A stretch of DNA of 64,000 bases from Lonicera japonica (lineage: Eukaryota; Streptophyta; Magnoliopsida; Dipsacales; Caprifoliaceae): the NCBI GenBank assembly GCA_021464415.1, contig CM038468.1, positions 32,972,969 to 33,036,968 of the forward strand, given 5' to 3'. The notes under the pieces were generated by a model, which was not told where the DNA came from, made no database searches, and saw only the letters and a list, made by a program, of their open reading frames with translations. Below are positions 23,099 through 35,756 of the stretch, piece by piece (within the stretch, counting starts at the first letter, position 1; each line of letters begins with the position of its first letter). A program made the translations under genes and the position numbers.

Positions 23099-24399
23099 CG
23101 TGCACATATAATAAGTATAATAAGGGATAACGGTTTTTGAATCTTATAAAAGTAAAAAGAATGAATAATTGTGTACTTGAGATTTAAGATACTTTTCAAT
23201 GGTTAGTAGTGCATGCATTTGGCACGAGTTATAACCAAGTATATATGAGGACTGAGCGAGAATTTAATATTTTTTTTGGTGGAAGTCGGCACGAAAATAT
23301 ATGTACAACTCTTAGGAAAAAAAAAAGAAAAGTATGTTTTGATTCTAATTATTTTTCCAATTTATTTAATATTTTAGCGGCAATTTTTTTTTCCACTTCC
23401 AGATCTTTATTAAATATTTAGAAATCAAAAGTATTTGGTATTATTGTTTTCTAACATATATAATTGCTCATTTTTAGAGAAAATTTTGCTTTTCTCCTAT
23501 TGGTTTTACCACAACCACAAAAATCATTTTTGTTGCGGCAATTAATATTAATGCTAAGGTTTAAGGTAGTACGTACGTACTTATTATTTATATTTGAGGG
23601 AGTGATCTGAATTTTCTTGAATTGTAAGAACTTAATAGCTATATACTATTATAGTAGTACAAATTTAAAAGAAAAAATTTCTTTTTTTTTTTGGGCAGGT
23701 AATTCTTTTTTATAATAGACTATATAGAGAAATGCTCTAGCAGTGGTCACTAATTTTTACTTAAATTATTTTAGTGAGTGATCTGGGCTTGAATTGTCTA
23801 ATACTTATTATAAGTAGTATTTAACAAGAAAAGACTCGACCTTAGGGTCTTCCTAGGACAAATAGTAGAATTCCATTCCTATAACTAGTGCTCACTTGTT
23901 TTACCCTCTTTAATTAGGCTATCATATAAGATTCTATTAGTCTTTTAAAATTATTAGTATTAATTTTGGAGAGAGTAAACAAACCATAAGAAAGTTGTAA
24001 GGAATTCCATTCTATTTATTTTGGTGAGCAATATCTAAATTTTTTAATATTCTTGCATGTGATTCTTATTTAAATGAAGCCTTCCATATTAGCAAAACAA
24101 ATATCTATTCACCATATTATAATACTACTTTAAGAAGTCGTAGTGTCTTCTAAAGTTGTACATTGTTTTGACAATAAACATAATTGATTAGGCAATATAA
24201 AATTTAAGTTGGATGATAAAAATTTAAGTTGGATGATAAAATTTAAAAACTTTACTTGAATAAGACACGATCCGAATAAAATCCTGTTTTATAAAAGTTC
24301 GGCATGTGGAGTTCGTTTAAATGACAACCCAACTTGTGAGCTTTAAAACCAAATGCATACGACATATCCACAACCATTCACATTTTAGAATTCACTCCA
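23099..24399. other. Intergenic, no supported gene
   Basis: AT-rich. A 20-bp unit AAATTTAAGTTGGATGATAA is duplicated in tandem near 24207-24242. Confidence 0.55.
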
Positions 24400-24404
24400 C
24401 ATGT

Positions 24405-27400
24405 TGAAAACATTCATATACATTTGTTATGAAAGCCATTTATACATCAAAATTATAGTTAAAGTCCAATTCAATAAAAAGTCCAATACTACCACACTTG
24501 AAAACAAAACTGAAATGATAATACAACGTAGCCCTTTCCGGACTAAACATAGTCCATGGACATCATCAAGGCTCTATACTTGAAGTAACACACAACATTC
24601 CCCAAAGTCCATCCTGCAAAACTGTTTAGAAAATGAATGAGTCAAATTCGAGCTCAGTGGGAACTAATACACGTTTATATAGAAAATACATGTTGGAAGG
24701 AACATAAGTGTGTATTTTTATACAAAATAAGACTTTAGATTTAGCATTGTTCTATATTAAATAATTTTGCAATGTAAGACACCCATAGCATGTCGAACTA
24801 ACTACTAGGATACTTATCCTAGTATTGGTATTGCCCCAAAGGCTAAGTTAGTCCTACCTCTTCGGCCCGCCTATGACTTGTATCCAACACGTACATGGCT
24901 ACAAGACTTCTCATTAAGTACTATAATATGAGTATTAGTATATTATGGAATCGAGTTGCTTTATCAACTCATTAATAATTTACTCAAGTTATCTCCTATA
25001 ACATAACCACTTAAATCCTTAGTTCTTTTAGTATGTCATGCAATTCTGCCATGTACCTCAAGGCTATACTAGTCCATTGATAATCACATAGGCCAACAAC
25101 AATATCAGATAAGAATTTTATATTAATAACTAGAGATATAATAGCAATAATAATCACGTAAGAGTTAACATTCTCATATTTCTAGTATAAAGCCTCAAGC
25201 TTACACCCCGCAGTCACTAGGCTTAGAGCATCGGCTCCCAAGGGACCCCAAGGTCTAAACTAATCATGTTTCCTCCAAGTGAGCGAACTACCCAAGGACT
25301 TGGTCCTTACTTCTAATTCATTTGGAGATAAATTCACGTAAGACATTTTTTCGGGAACAACACTCCAAATACTTAAAAAGAAGAACACCCATACAAGCAC
25401 GTTCCTCCGAGGATGGAACGACCTTAGGATCTTTCACCTAAGTGTAGGGCTACTACTTTTCGGAACACACAGTCTCGTTAATAGAGCCACATGAACTAGT
25501 CGTAAGCCAAGGAAGCTCTAAAACGCAGGACTACGAAACTCATCCATGTGAAGGCAATATATGTCGATACGATAACATAACAGCAGCTACCACCGCACTG
25601 TACTGGGTAGCCCTTTCCCTTGTCTGCTTTGGGTGGCTCCACTCAAGCTACGACTAGTACCGGTACTCCCTGATATTTATATCTCGGTACCCTCGACTTT
25701 AATATGGTGCACCAGTATACATATACAATGGTATTTATATTCCCGTGCCTCCAGCCCGACATTTATATCCCGGTGCCCCTAGCCTTATTATTATGAAAAC
25801 TGCAAATATATCAACAATGCACCGAAAGGCCAACACAATCCATCACACATATGGCAATCCACACAGATATGTATAGCCAATATACAATTGTACAATTATA
25901 TATCATCTTTTATTTATCATCATCGTATGCGTCGATATCACGCATTACATCCATATAATGGAAACATTTCTCATCACATCTATATTCTAAATCATGGGTT
26001 AAGTTGTGTGGAATAAGAATACAATAAGTTCTAAATCCACCCAACTAGAAGGATATGTTTTATTCCCAATACTATGATTAACTGGGTAAGATTGAACTAA
26101 TCTAGTGCTTAATAACTCAACCCATGTGCATTAACACCATACTATATGTATTGTGCGTATAATTAAGGCTTTACAACAATTTTATAAGTTTCGATACCAT
26201 CCTAGCGAGGCCAAGTATCAAACTATAAGATTTCCACTTATTCAGTATAGTTTTAGTACACTAGTCTCCTCAAACCAACACTATGGCGACATACATCCCA
26301 TAAATTCTCACTTATAACATATTTATAGTTCAATATAAAGGATTGACACAATTTTTGTAGTCTAACTATTCCATATATGCTAGTGTATCAAAAGTTAGCG
26401 ATAGCTAGTTTACGTCATTTGGGGATTTTGTGCCAACACTCTAAGTTATCGCCATAAATGTGAAATTTATTCTACAATCATGTAATTTAAGTATTATCTA
26501 GCCAATATCTATAACTAATTTAAGGTTTATCTAACCAAACCCATACGCAAGCAAACAAACTCTAGGTTTGTGCAAAACCCCCTAATATGTATCAAATACT
26601 AAATGCAACACGTAATAGTTAAGAGAACTAGTTAAATATTATTGTCCCCACCTCTATTGAGCTAGAACCTTGAGTTTGGAGGGATGAACCAAGCCAAAAT
26701 TCACTGAATCTCGAAATCCCCAACTTGAAGCTTTGTGCCCTGACAATAATAGAAGATGAGATGAATGAGATGAAGACCAAGAAGATGAAACCTTGCTTTA
26801 GGATGAAGAATGAGTGAAAATCCCTCTCTAAAACCCTCACAATGAGCTCTCTAGTCTCTCCCTCTCTCCCATGGAAGTGTATGAAGAAATGAGGAGTTTT
26901 GGGTGTGAAAAAGGGTAATAATCGGGTAAAAATATCAACTATAGGGCTCCAAGATCGATCCTAGACCTCCCAAGATCAATCTTGGGAGCTCTCAGCCAAA
27001 GCTTATTTCCCATAGCACTGACCACTGTTGATATTTTGGTCATAACTCCTTGCTCGGAACTCAGATTGGGGGTGATCTTTATGTCCACGGAAAGCTAATT
27101 CAAAGATTTACAACTTCCTAAGAGGAAGTCTCTCCAAATTCTGGATGGATAATTCTCAAAAATTATCCGAAGACAACGCTCTGCCAAAACACTACCAAAT
27201 GACCATATTTTACTAACTGGCCTACTTTGGACGCTATTTTGACCAACGAGAAGTGCGAATTGGCTTTCGGTCAAAACACGAAAGTCGTAGAATGGTATGA
27301 AACCTAAAAGTAAGAATATATGGAAGCCAAATTGGATAAAAGACGAGAAAGTTATGGTGCCCCAAAGTTGGCTAAAAACAAGAAATTACGTAAGACTAAA

Positions 27401-27599
27401 ACTTAAGATTTAAGAGCCAATATTGATTCGGACCACTCGAATCACTAAACGATCACTCACACGAGCGTAGGTAGACTGATATGACTAATACGGAGTGCTA
27501 GAACACTATGAGGCTCCTCAATACAATATTTCACAGCCGAGGTGAAATTTACGAACGAATGAAGGCAACTATGAGGAAAAGGAAGAACGGGGTGTTACA
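24405..27599 (-). mobile_element. Large gypsy-type solo LTR (Tekay-like)
   Basis: On the minus strand the unit starts TGTAACACCCCG, a common start for large plant gypsy LTRs. Its body contains the stretch of ATATAAAT/GGTGC words and the segment GGAGCCACCCAAAGCAGACA...GGGCTACCCAGTAC that I associate with Tekay/Del LTRs. Possible 5-bp duplications are CATGT (24400-24404) and TATGT (27600-27604). Copy 1 of the heptad gene has CATGT at the corresponding place (10577 area), which supports the site. No internal coding region is present, so it is probably a solo LTR left by recombination. The left boundary is the less certain one. Confidence 0.55.
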
Positions 27600-27827
27600 T
27601 ATGTGGCATTGTTGGGTTTTCTTTGTTAATGCGTAGTCATTATCCAAAAGAATCAACAAGATACCTTTTTTTTTCATGCGCTAGTCATTGTCATCAACAT
27701 AATCCAAAAGGTAAAAAACACGAACATATATTCCCTTGTGTTGAGTAACCCTTAATTAATAAGATAAGGGAAAGCACATGCATATATAGAAAAACACCTT
27801 GTGATGTCAAAACCATGGGATATGAGG

Positions 27828-29990
27828 TCAGGAAGTGAGAAACTTCACAAAAAAACATGTTGTAATGTTGACATCACGAGATCGAAATCTAAGGTCACAG
27901 ACTTGGGATTTGAGATAAAGGACTTCGGCTTTGAGGTCACTGACTTGGGATGTAAGGTCAGGGATTTGGGATCCGAGTTCAGGGACTTCGGATCTAAGGT
28001 CATGGACTTGGGATTTGAGGTCAAGCACTTCGGGACTAAAGTCATAGGCATCAAATTCAGTGTCAAAGATTTTTGCTATGAGGTCATTAACTTTGGATAT
28101 AAGTTTGAGGACAATTTTATTAGCCACATTAGATTCGGATTTATTGGTTTTGCTGAGATCTTTTTTAATATTTAAGATACGAATCTTTGGTTTTTGCTCA
28201 TTCTTCAGTTGCTGCAAGAAAAAAGGGCATCAAGTGAAAAACTCAAAATTCAAATAGTACTTTTTCCTATTTTTCCTCTTTTATGCAAAAGAATTAACAA
28301 ACATGTTTTAACATTGTAATCTTCAAATGAACACTTGTGTCTTGTTATATGTTGTGCAAATCCAGATATATTTCACATTGTATTGAGGGGATCATATTAG
28401 CACATATTACATGCACTTACTCTCCATGGATGATGCCCATGAATTTATAAATTTTCAGCTTTTGTGCTATTTGTTTTAGAGCATTTTTTTTCTTGATTCC
28501 ATGGATAAAAAATAAAATCAGGTGAAAACAAGTTGTAGCATCAAAATGATTTATCAAAAAATTAATGCAACTAAAAACAAATTAGATGAACAATGTGGGA
28601 TTTTGGGCTTTTCCCCGAGAAAATAAGTGAATGAGTCCACTATTACAAGAAAATATTTAATATGATGGTTACAACGCCATGTGTTAACACATATTCAATA
28701 AAATTGCAGGAAATCAATGCCTCATGTAATCGAGGAGAGATAAATGCATGCTTTCCTGCAATTTCATTGAATATGTGATAACATGTGGCGTTGTAACCAT
28801 TTTATTAAATATTTTCTCCACTTTTATAGCTCAACCTCACGAGGGAATACAAGTTCCACTCATTTTAGTGATTGGTAATCACAATCGCCCAAGTTTGAAT
28901 AGTTCATATCGTGTGCGTGTCTCTCCACAAAGATATGTATATATATACATATATGTCAGTGTTTGAGCACGTGTGATACACGTGATTATTAAGTATAATT
29001 TTTACTAGCTTTATCAACCAACGAATCAACTTGCCAGTCGGTTTGATTTATTTGCCGAAATTATCACGACTCCTTTCAAGTACTACACTGCCTGATATTA
29101 TTAATAATCATTGCATATATTAGTTAATTAATCATCACCTATTAACACTAAGTAATACCTATATAATTGCATTTATTTAAATCAAATTTGAGCTTTGTTG
29201 ATGCATCCTTTTTAATTTATTTTTTCTTTTAAATACACTTCTTTTATAAATTTATTATTAGGATATTAATAAATTAGAATACCTATCATATCCTATAGTA
29301 TTATCTAAGTTAACCGAGTAATTTAAACAGCATTTAAATAAAATATTTTCAGATATAAAATTTATAACATGGGTTAACTTAGTTCAAATTTCAGGTTAAG
29401 TAAAATTTTCGTATAAAATAATGTTGCTACAATATTAATAAATATGAACAATAAGCTCTACACAATAATAAAGTTTTTATAATTTTTTCATATTATTTAT
29501 AAAATGTTAAGCACTCGAGACCAATCTTGAATATTTAGCCATAAAATGAAAGGGACAACTTTAAGAGTCTAAAAGAAAAATAAATTGAGCGTGGTGAGAT
29601 GACGGAAAATAAATTGATGAATGCGGTGACATTAACTTATACTTTTAGCTTCTTCCATGGAAACTTTTTCGTTTAGTGGTGGTGAAGAAAATTTTTATGG
29701 AGAGCATTTTACCACATCCATCAACTTAATTTCCATTTTCTCACCAAACTTAGTTATTTTTATTTCTATTTTCCATGTTTCTATTAAGTAGAGCGATTTT
29801 CTTATTTTTATATATAGTGTATACATATAGAAAGAGAGAGAATTACACTTTTGGATTTGAGAATATCAAGTTGGCAACAGACAAGGGAAATCGTCTTAGC
29901 TAATTCCAACATTAAGTCCAGATCGAGGAATTGCAGTCCATTTGGCATGGTGTAACCGAAAATCAAAGGTTGTTGCTTGCTTCTGCCCAT
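27828..29990 (-). CDS. Heptad coiled-coil gene, open copy 2
   Basis: Two minus-strand exons join in phase 0. Exon 1 (29990-29847, 48 codons) starts MGRSKQQPLIFGYTMPNG and ends LDILKSKS before a GTAATTCTCT donor. Exon 2 (28212-27828) follows a TTTTTTCTTGCAG acceptor, begins QLKNEQKPKIRILNIKKDL and contains seven back-to-back heptads, such as QVHDLRS, QVSDLKA and EVLYLKS, then ends at a stop at 27828. The predicted protein is about 175 residues: a basic Lys/Asn-rich N-terminal half and a long coiled coil, so probably self-associating. No transmembrane segment or known domain was seen. The intron (28213-29846) carries a foldback repeat and a Helitron-type end. The acceptor and exon start are conserved in copy 3 at 63875, which supports the model. 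Further exons cannot be excluded. Function is unknown. Confidence 0.5.
28638..28830. repeat. Foldback repeat with CACTA-like end
   Basis: Two arms of about 66 bp (28648-28713 and 28752-28817) are near-perfect reverse complements, for example TGGTTACAACGCCA in both, separated by about 38 bp. The left edge CACTATTACAAGAAAAT resembles CACTA-type termini; the right edge is diverged. A transcript through it would form a long hairpin inside the intron of the heptad gene. Confidence 0.8.
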
Positions 29991-30180
29991 GCAATTAAGA
30001 ATAATGAGGAGCCAAGTTCATAAAATTAATTACAAAATACATTATTTATTTTTAATCTTTGTGAAACTAATTCTTCTTTGGTAGATAATAAGAAAACCAT
30101 TCTCAAAGAAATGGAGAAAACTGGGAGAACAAAGCATCTCGTCTCATCTCATCAAATTACTATACCTTTGTTAGACATCG

Positions 30181-30420
30181 GCTATGTTTGACGCCCAGGA
30201 TAAGATCGAGAGCGTGATAGGATAACTATATCATATCCCGGCCCATATTTAGTGTTCGTCAAGATTGGATATGGGGAAATATTATTTATCCCACTAAAGT
30301 TTATTATCCCACCAAGAAAGGAATTAATGGATCTCACTTAAGAGGTAAGATTGTTTTATCCTGCTCGGATATGGTTAAATAATTTTATCTGACTCTCTAA
30401 TCCGCCGCATCAAACACATA
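30181..30420. repeat. MITE (GGCTATGTTTGA family)
   Basis: Left end GCTATGTTTGACGC and right end, inverted, ATGTGTTTGATGCGGCGGAT. Paralogous copy 1 (12485-12505 area, TTAACATCTAATGAAAAC) has no insertion at this place, giving an independent empty site. Short target duplication, possibly TNA. Confidence 0.65.
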
Positions 30421-30440
30421 ATGAAAACATGGTAATAAGT

Positions 30441-30801
30441 GCTTGTTTGGTTGAGATTTTAAAACATATTTTTTAGATAAGTTTTTGGGAAGTGTGAAAG
30501 TAGTTAAAAAGTAAATTTAATTTTTGTTGGAGTTTTTTTTAACCAATTCAAAAAAACTCATGAAAAAAATTCAAAAAATATATATAGTCACAATGGATTT
30601 TATTTTATGGATCTCGTTGAGTAGGTTTCAAATATATATTTTTTTTCATCTAATTCCAATTTTTGAATTTAAAGTTATGGTGTTTTAAAAATTTTATGAG
30701 AGAAAAAGTAAAGTAAAATAAATTTTGAAAAGTGTAAAATAAAATTGACTTTTTAGTAAAAAATTTAAAAACTTAATTTTAAAATCTTAATCAAACAACA
30801 C
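30441..30801. repeat. TIR MITE, 361 bp
   Basis: GCTTGTTTGGTTGAGATTTT at the left is matched by the inverse of GTGTTGTTTGATTAAGATTT at the right. TAAGT-like flanks suggest a short target duplication. Confidence 0.6.
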
Positions 30802-32480
30802 CTAAGTCGTTTTTTTCATTTAAATGTTTGGTACATATTTTTGTGAATACCTAAACAGAACTCTTATTTGTTACATGTTTTGTTGATTTGATTGTTCCAT
30901 CAAACTCGTCTCTTCCCCCACTTTTTGCCTACACGAACTAAAAATGCCAAAAGTGGTGGTGGTTTTGCTACTTAACCACCAGCGCCACCACTAACCCTAG
31001 TGCACACCAACATTACAGCCATCACTATTTTAGTGTTGGGGATGCTTATGTTGCTAATTGTTACCTTCCTTTAACCCCCTACATCAACTCCATAGCCCCT
31101 TCCATCATCATTGCTGCTATCTATAGCATCCCACACCTAATAACAGAAGCTAACCTTGAAGATGAAAGGGTGGTCGTTCAGTATAATAGAACTGGCAATA
31201 CTCAATACAATCTACCAAACCCAACATGAACACCATATCAACAATATCATTAAATGCTGGAATGATACAATCAAGCTAATGTAATCAAACCTCGTATCCT
31301 CTTAGTGAGGGAAAAATATTTCTACTGCATTGAGAACTATTAGAGATAAGCATAATTTAAACCAATTTGCATATACAACTATTAATACTTATCTGTAGGA
31401 TGAAAATTGTTTTATATTTAGTTAAATTATTATTTAGCCCATTTTCATGGCTGTTATACAATAAGCTTAAACAATAAGGGCAACGCGGTCATATTACAAT
31501 TAATAATATAAAAAATAATGATTTTTTTCTCTAAAATAGAAACTAGGCTAAATGTAAAACACATGTAAAGACAAAAAATGGACTAAATACAAATTTCTAA
31601 GTTGGGTTGGGTCTCAGTAAAAATACCCTCTTGAAACTAGACTATATACTAATTTTCTATTGTTTAATCCTCTTCTTGTATATAGAACAAAAGGCATTTG
31701 CAAGATAAATAATCCATTATGATATCCAATAGTGGCTAACATTGAATGTAGCATATGATTCTTTTATTACTAGGTCATGCCACAAGCGATATATAGTTAT
31801 TGCGGAAATGATAGACAAAGGTAAGATCTTATATATTTTAACTGGGGGGTTAAAGGTGTCTTCAACTGTGGATATGCTACAAACCTATATTTAGCAATTC
31901 AAGTCCACTATGAATAGGTCAAATTTGTTAAAAACCTATGAAGGCCCGACTAAATTCAGCAATTTGCTAAATTTTAGTTGGGCAGGTGACATTCACGAGA
32001 ACCTCCCACAGGCGGATGAATGTCACATGTTCTTTCTACCTCTCTTTGTTTCCATTCCGTAATCTTTGTGTTTCTATGTTCTCTCTTTTCTAACTCTGAT
32101 TTTTATTTATCTAAAACACAAATACTCTCTAAAAACATACAACCCTCTTTCTATCTCTCTAAAGAAACCCATTAAATCATGCCGATGGGTGAATGTCACA
32201 TGTTTCTCCCTATGTTTACCATTTCCTGACAGTATAGTATAATTCATCTAGCTAAAATAGTAATTCACTATACATTGTAGCAACCCAACCATAGACAACC
32301 TAAATGGATGTTTTCATTTCAAAACAAATAATTAAATGGGCATAATTGAAAACGTTTAGCTTCCATAACCATAAAGTCACACTTGGCTTTTAATAATAAT
32401 CGATATTATGTCTCTTTATCTTGCACTTCCAACATAGCCTACTGTCTACTCTATATTATATTATACTTAGATGTTTAAGT
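30802..32480. other. Intergenic, no supported gene
   Basis: No gene recognised. The phrase GAATGTCACATGTT occurs twice (about 32023 and 32192), which may mark a diverged direct repeat. Confidence 0.5.
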
Positions 32481-33137
32481 TAGGGATGCACATGGTTCGG
32501 TTTGGACTAGTTTACTACTTAAAGCTAAACCTAAACCTGAACCAAACCATAATCGGCTTAATTTTTTTTGTACCCAGTCCAAACCAATTATATGGTAAAA
32601 TTGAACCAATCCAAACCAACCAACAAAGGATTGGTTCGGATTGGGTTGTCGGTTAACATATCATGAATGAGCTAGCAATTCTACATTTAATTTTAACATT
32701 AAGGGCCAAAACTTGAGCAACTAACGTGGTCTATTTTAAACTTATTAACCTGCCATGTGATAATATATGATTTTAAAAAGTATTTAAGTAAAGTGAAATT
32801 TTAAATAAGTAAGAGTTCAGAAGAAATGAAATTTTTTATTAAAATCACTTATTTTTATCATTTATAATATATCAACGGTGAGGACAAGTTCACTAATAAT
32901 ATTAAAGAGTGCATAATACACATAAATATAGTAAGTATAAATTATATGCTATTATTGGTTTCGGATTGATTCAATTAATCTAAAAGTTGAACCCTGAATC
33001 AAACCAATCAAATCGATTTTTCAAAAAGTTAATATAATTTAATCCTATTAATTTTATAAACCTAACCGAACCAACCCAATAAAGCCGAGTTGGTTTTGTT
33101 TTTCGATTTATCTATAACTATGTGATGTGCATCCCTA
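32481..33137. repeat. MITE with TAGGGATGCACAT ends
   Basis: TAGGGATGCACAT at 32481-32493 and its exact reverse complement at 33125-33137, with GGTTCGGTTTGG-type subterminal words in both orientations. 657 bp, no ORF of note. Confidence 0.85.
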
Positions 33138-33140
33138 ATA

Positions 33141-34164
33141 AGGGTGATTTTAAATACACCAACTCAATTATTCTTTTTACCGCAGTTTGAGAGAACTTGC
33201 TTCTCACCCCACCAAATTTTACAAAAAGTTGTCAACTCACCCCCAAAGTGGGGCGAGTTTACTGAAAACTATATGATTAGATAAACAATATATTAGATGA
33301 CGAAACTTTTCACAAAATAAAATATTCACAAAAATGATATAATAGCAACAATAGTTCATAATCTGCACGTACAAAAAAATTCTTAGAGTATGATCAAGAC
33401 AAATTGTCAATATTACGTGTTTTGTATTTAATTTTGTGATGAATCACTATATAGTTGGGTTAAAAATGATAAGAAAGAAGATAAATTTTACCATAAAAAT
33501 TAAATAAACAGTACGCTAATGCTAATTTATCATAAAAATCTAAGACTTACGGTTTGAAAGCTCATAGTCTTGTACCAAATAAATTAATAAGCTGTAATAA
33601 CATAAATCTAAAATAATATTTATGAAAATAATTTGAGAGTTTTTCTGTGCAAAAAGTTGCAAAATTATTAGCTACAACTTAATTTTTACCCCAAAAATTA
33701 ATCAATTTCACATGGAAAAAGACAATAAGAATAATAAATGTTTTTACACAATTTCATTCAATTGAAAATCCATAGACAACAAAAATTGTGTTTTATTTGA
33801 CTAATTATTGAAATGAAATGTAATTCATGTTCTTAAGTATAAAATCTCAATTAGTACATACCCATTGATGAAGAGAATGAGAGGAGACTAAAAAAATAAA
33901 AAACCAACTTTTGTACGAAGGTAAAGGGTAGTTGTAGGAGGAAATTAATGATGGATAGGAAGAGAAAAGAAGAGAACAAGAAGAGGAAAAGAGAAATGCA
34001 AAATAAATAAATAAATAAATAAACAAACAAAGAAAAAGTCTATTAGCAACATAAAAGCAACACGGTGAGTTTATAAGATAATTGTGGAGTTAAATTATTA
34101 GAAATAAAAGTTTTAAGCGGGTGAAAATATTAATTGATCGAGGGGGTGCATTTTAAATCACCCT
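33141..34164. repeat. TIR element, 1.0 kb
   Basis: AGGGTGATTTTAAATACACC at the left and the inverse of AGGGTGATTTAAAATGCACC at the right. It is AT-rich and without transposase. It starts three bases after the preceding MITE ends. Confidence 0.8.
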
Positions 34165-34386
34165 AATTTAAATATACACAAAGCCTATGCACTATTTCTT
34201 TCTGCGCGCTACATATACATTAGAAAGAGAATATTTAACAAATTAAAAATTTGGTGAAATGATTGTGCGATAGGTCCCACCAAGACCCAAGTAACGCGGG
34301 AAGTGAAACGCGAGTGTTGTTGAACAGAGAAATAACAGGAAATTTAATTTTCTGGATTCATTCATCATTTAATTCTAGTGAAGAAA

Positions 34387-34494
34387 ATGTTTCCTTTCAA
34401 GTTCTTAAAGCCAAGAATGCATCCTCAATACATCGATTTTCAGGCCACCGTCAAGTGGGGCGTCGCCGCCGCCACCACCCTCTGGATCCTTCAG
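34387..34494 (+). CDS. Gene 1 exon 1, QCR10-like N-terminus
   Basis: 36 codons from ATG to a CAG|GTTAAC donor: MFPFKFLKPRMHPQYIDFQ, then a hydrophobic VKWGVAAATTLWILQ helix. The pattern (KP...ID.QA...WG.AAA...W..Q, ending just before an intron) resembles the start of plant QCR10, the small single-helix subunit of mitochondrial complex III. The expected following residues are not found in intron 1, so the exon may have been borrowed to give a new gene its start and membrane segment. An in-frame GTG nine bases upstream is ignored. Confidence 0.5.
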
Positions 34495-35756
34495 GTTAAC
34501 CCCCTTTTCGTATTTTTCTTTTTGATATCTTATTTAATATATGTTATTTCAAGTTTGAATTTGGATATGTGCATTATTTATTTAAAAAAATATTTTTCTT
34601 ACTCATGATCTTATCACATATTTTTATCGGGCACATTTCAAGGGTTGTAGCTTAGTTGTATTTTTTGAAGGTACAACCCATGTAATATATGCATGCCCGT
34701 AAGCATACGTGATATGAATATCCGGTAAATGTAGTATTGCTCATTTATTTAATTGTCCTTCACGAGGTTTCAATTGTATTACAATTATTGTATATTGCAT
34801 TATCTGTTTCTAAGTTTCAGGGGCCTAAGGCGAAGTTTGAGTTGGAGTCTTATTAACCATATAAATATAATTTAAGTGTCCTGTATGTAAAGATCGTGCT
34901 TTTATAATATTGGAGTAATATTTTTTTTATACGGGTAGCAATATTGTCAAAACAATATACTTATGGTTATTGCCAAAGCAATGTACTACACTAAAAGCAT
35001 ACGGTACAACTTTTAAACACAATACTTGCTATACCAAAGAGAGTATTGCTTATATGTTGTGGATGCTTCTTTTTTCAATCTTCAACTCATTCTTGACATT
35101 TTCGGGCTGCACTGACTTTGACACACAAACTTTTCATGCTACAACTTGTTTTGTCGGATTTGATGGAAAAGAGAGATAAATTGCCCTAAAATAAGTTAAA
35201 ACATGGAGTTGTATATTGATTCCTTGGAGATCTTATGCAATCAAACAAAACAAAAGAAGAAACTATGTATTCTTCGGGGCATTTTCCATGGAACACAAGT
35301 GTAATTCAACACGCCCCAATGCTTTTAGCATCAAGGAAATTGAGCTACAAGTTTTAGAGGGCCTGGAATGCAAAAGTGCTCTTCAGCCTAATGATTATAA
35401 TGTATGCCGGTATGCCCTCACAATGGTGAAATGCATTAAGAGGGTATCACAATTTGAAACAAAATACAAGTGATTATTTGTATTGTTGCCTTTGTATCAT
35501 GGTGATCATTTTACTCAAGTAAAACCACGAAATTTGTTTCTGGATTCTTTTCGGTGGCAATGCTTGCACTAATATATATATATATATAGTTAAAACAAGT
35601 TGTCTTCACTTAACATATCAGTTTTTCTTCAAATCTCAACACAAATGGATGGAACCTGAGTTGTAGTGAACTTGAGACCACTTTTTAATATATATATTTC
35701 TTTTGTCATTAGTGTGCACATATTTTACATTTTGACTCGGCTCCTTATTCTTGCAG

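Noticed and set aside
27870..28030. CRISPR-like regular array
   Set aside because: Units are 21 bp with no spacers and translate as heptads; the genome is eukaryotic.
27801..28175. Plus-strand ORF opposite copy 2
   Set aside because: Same reason: mirror reading of the heptad repeat.
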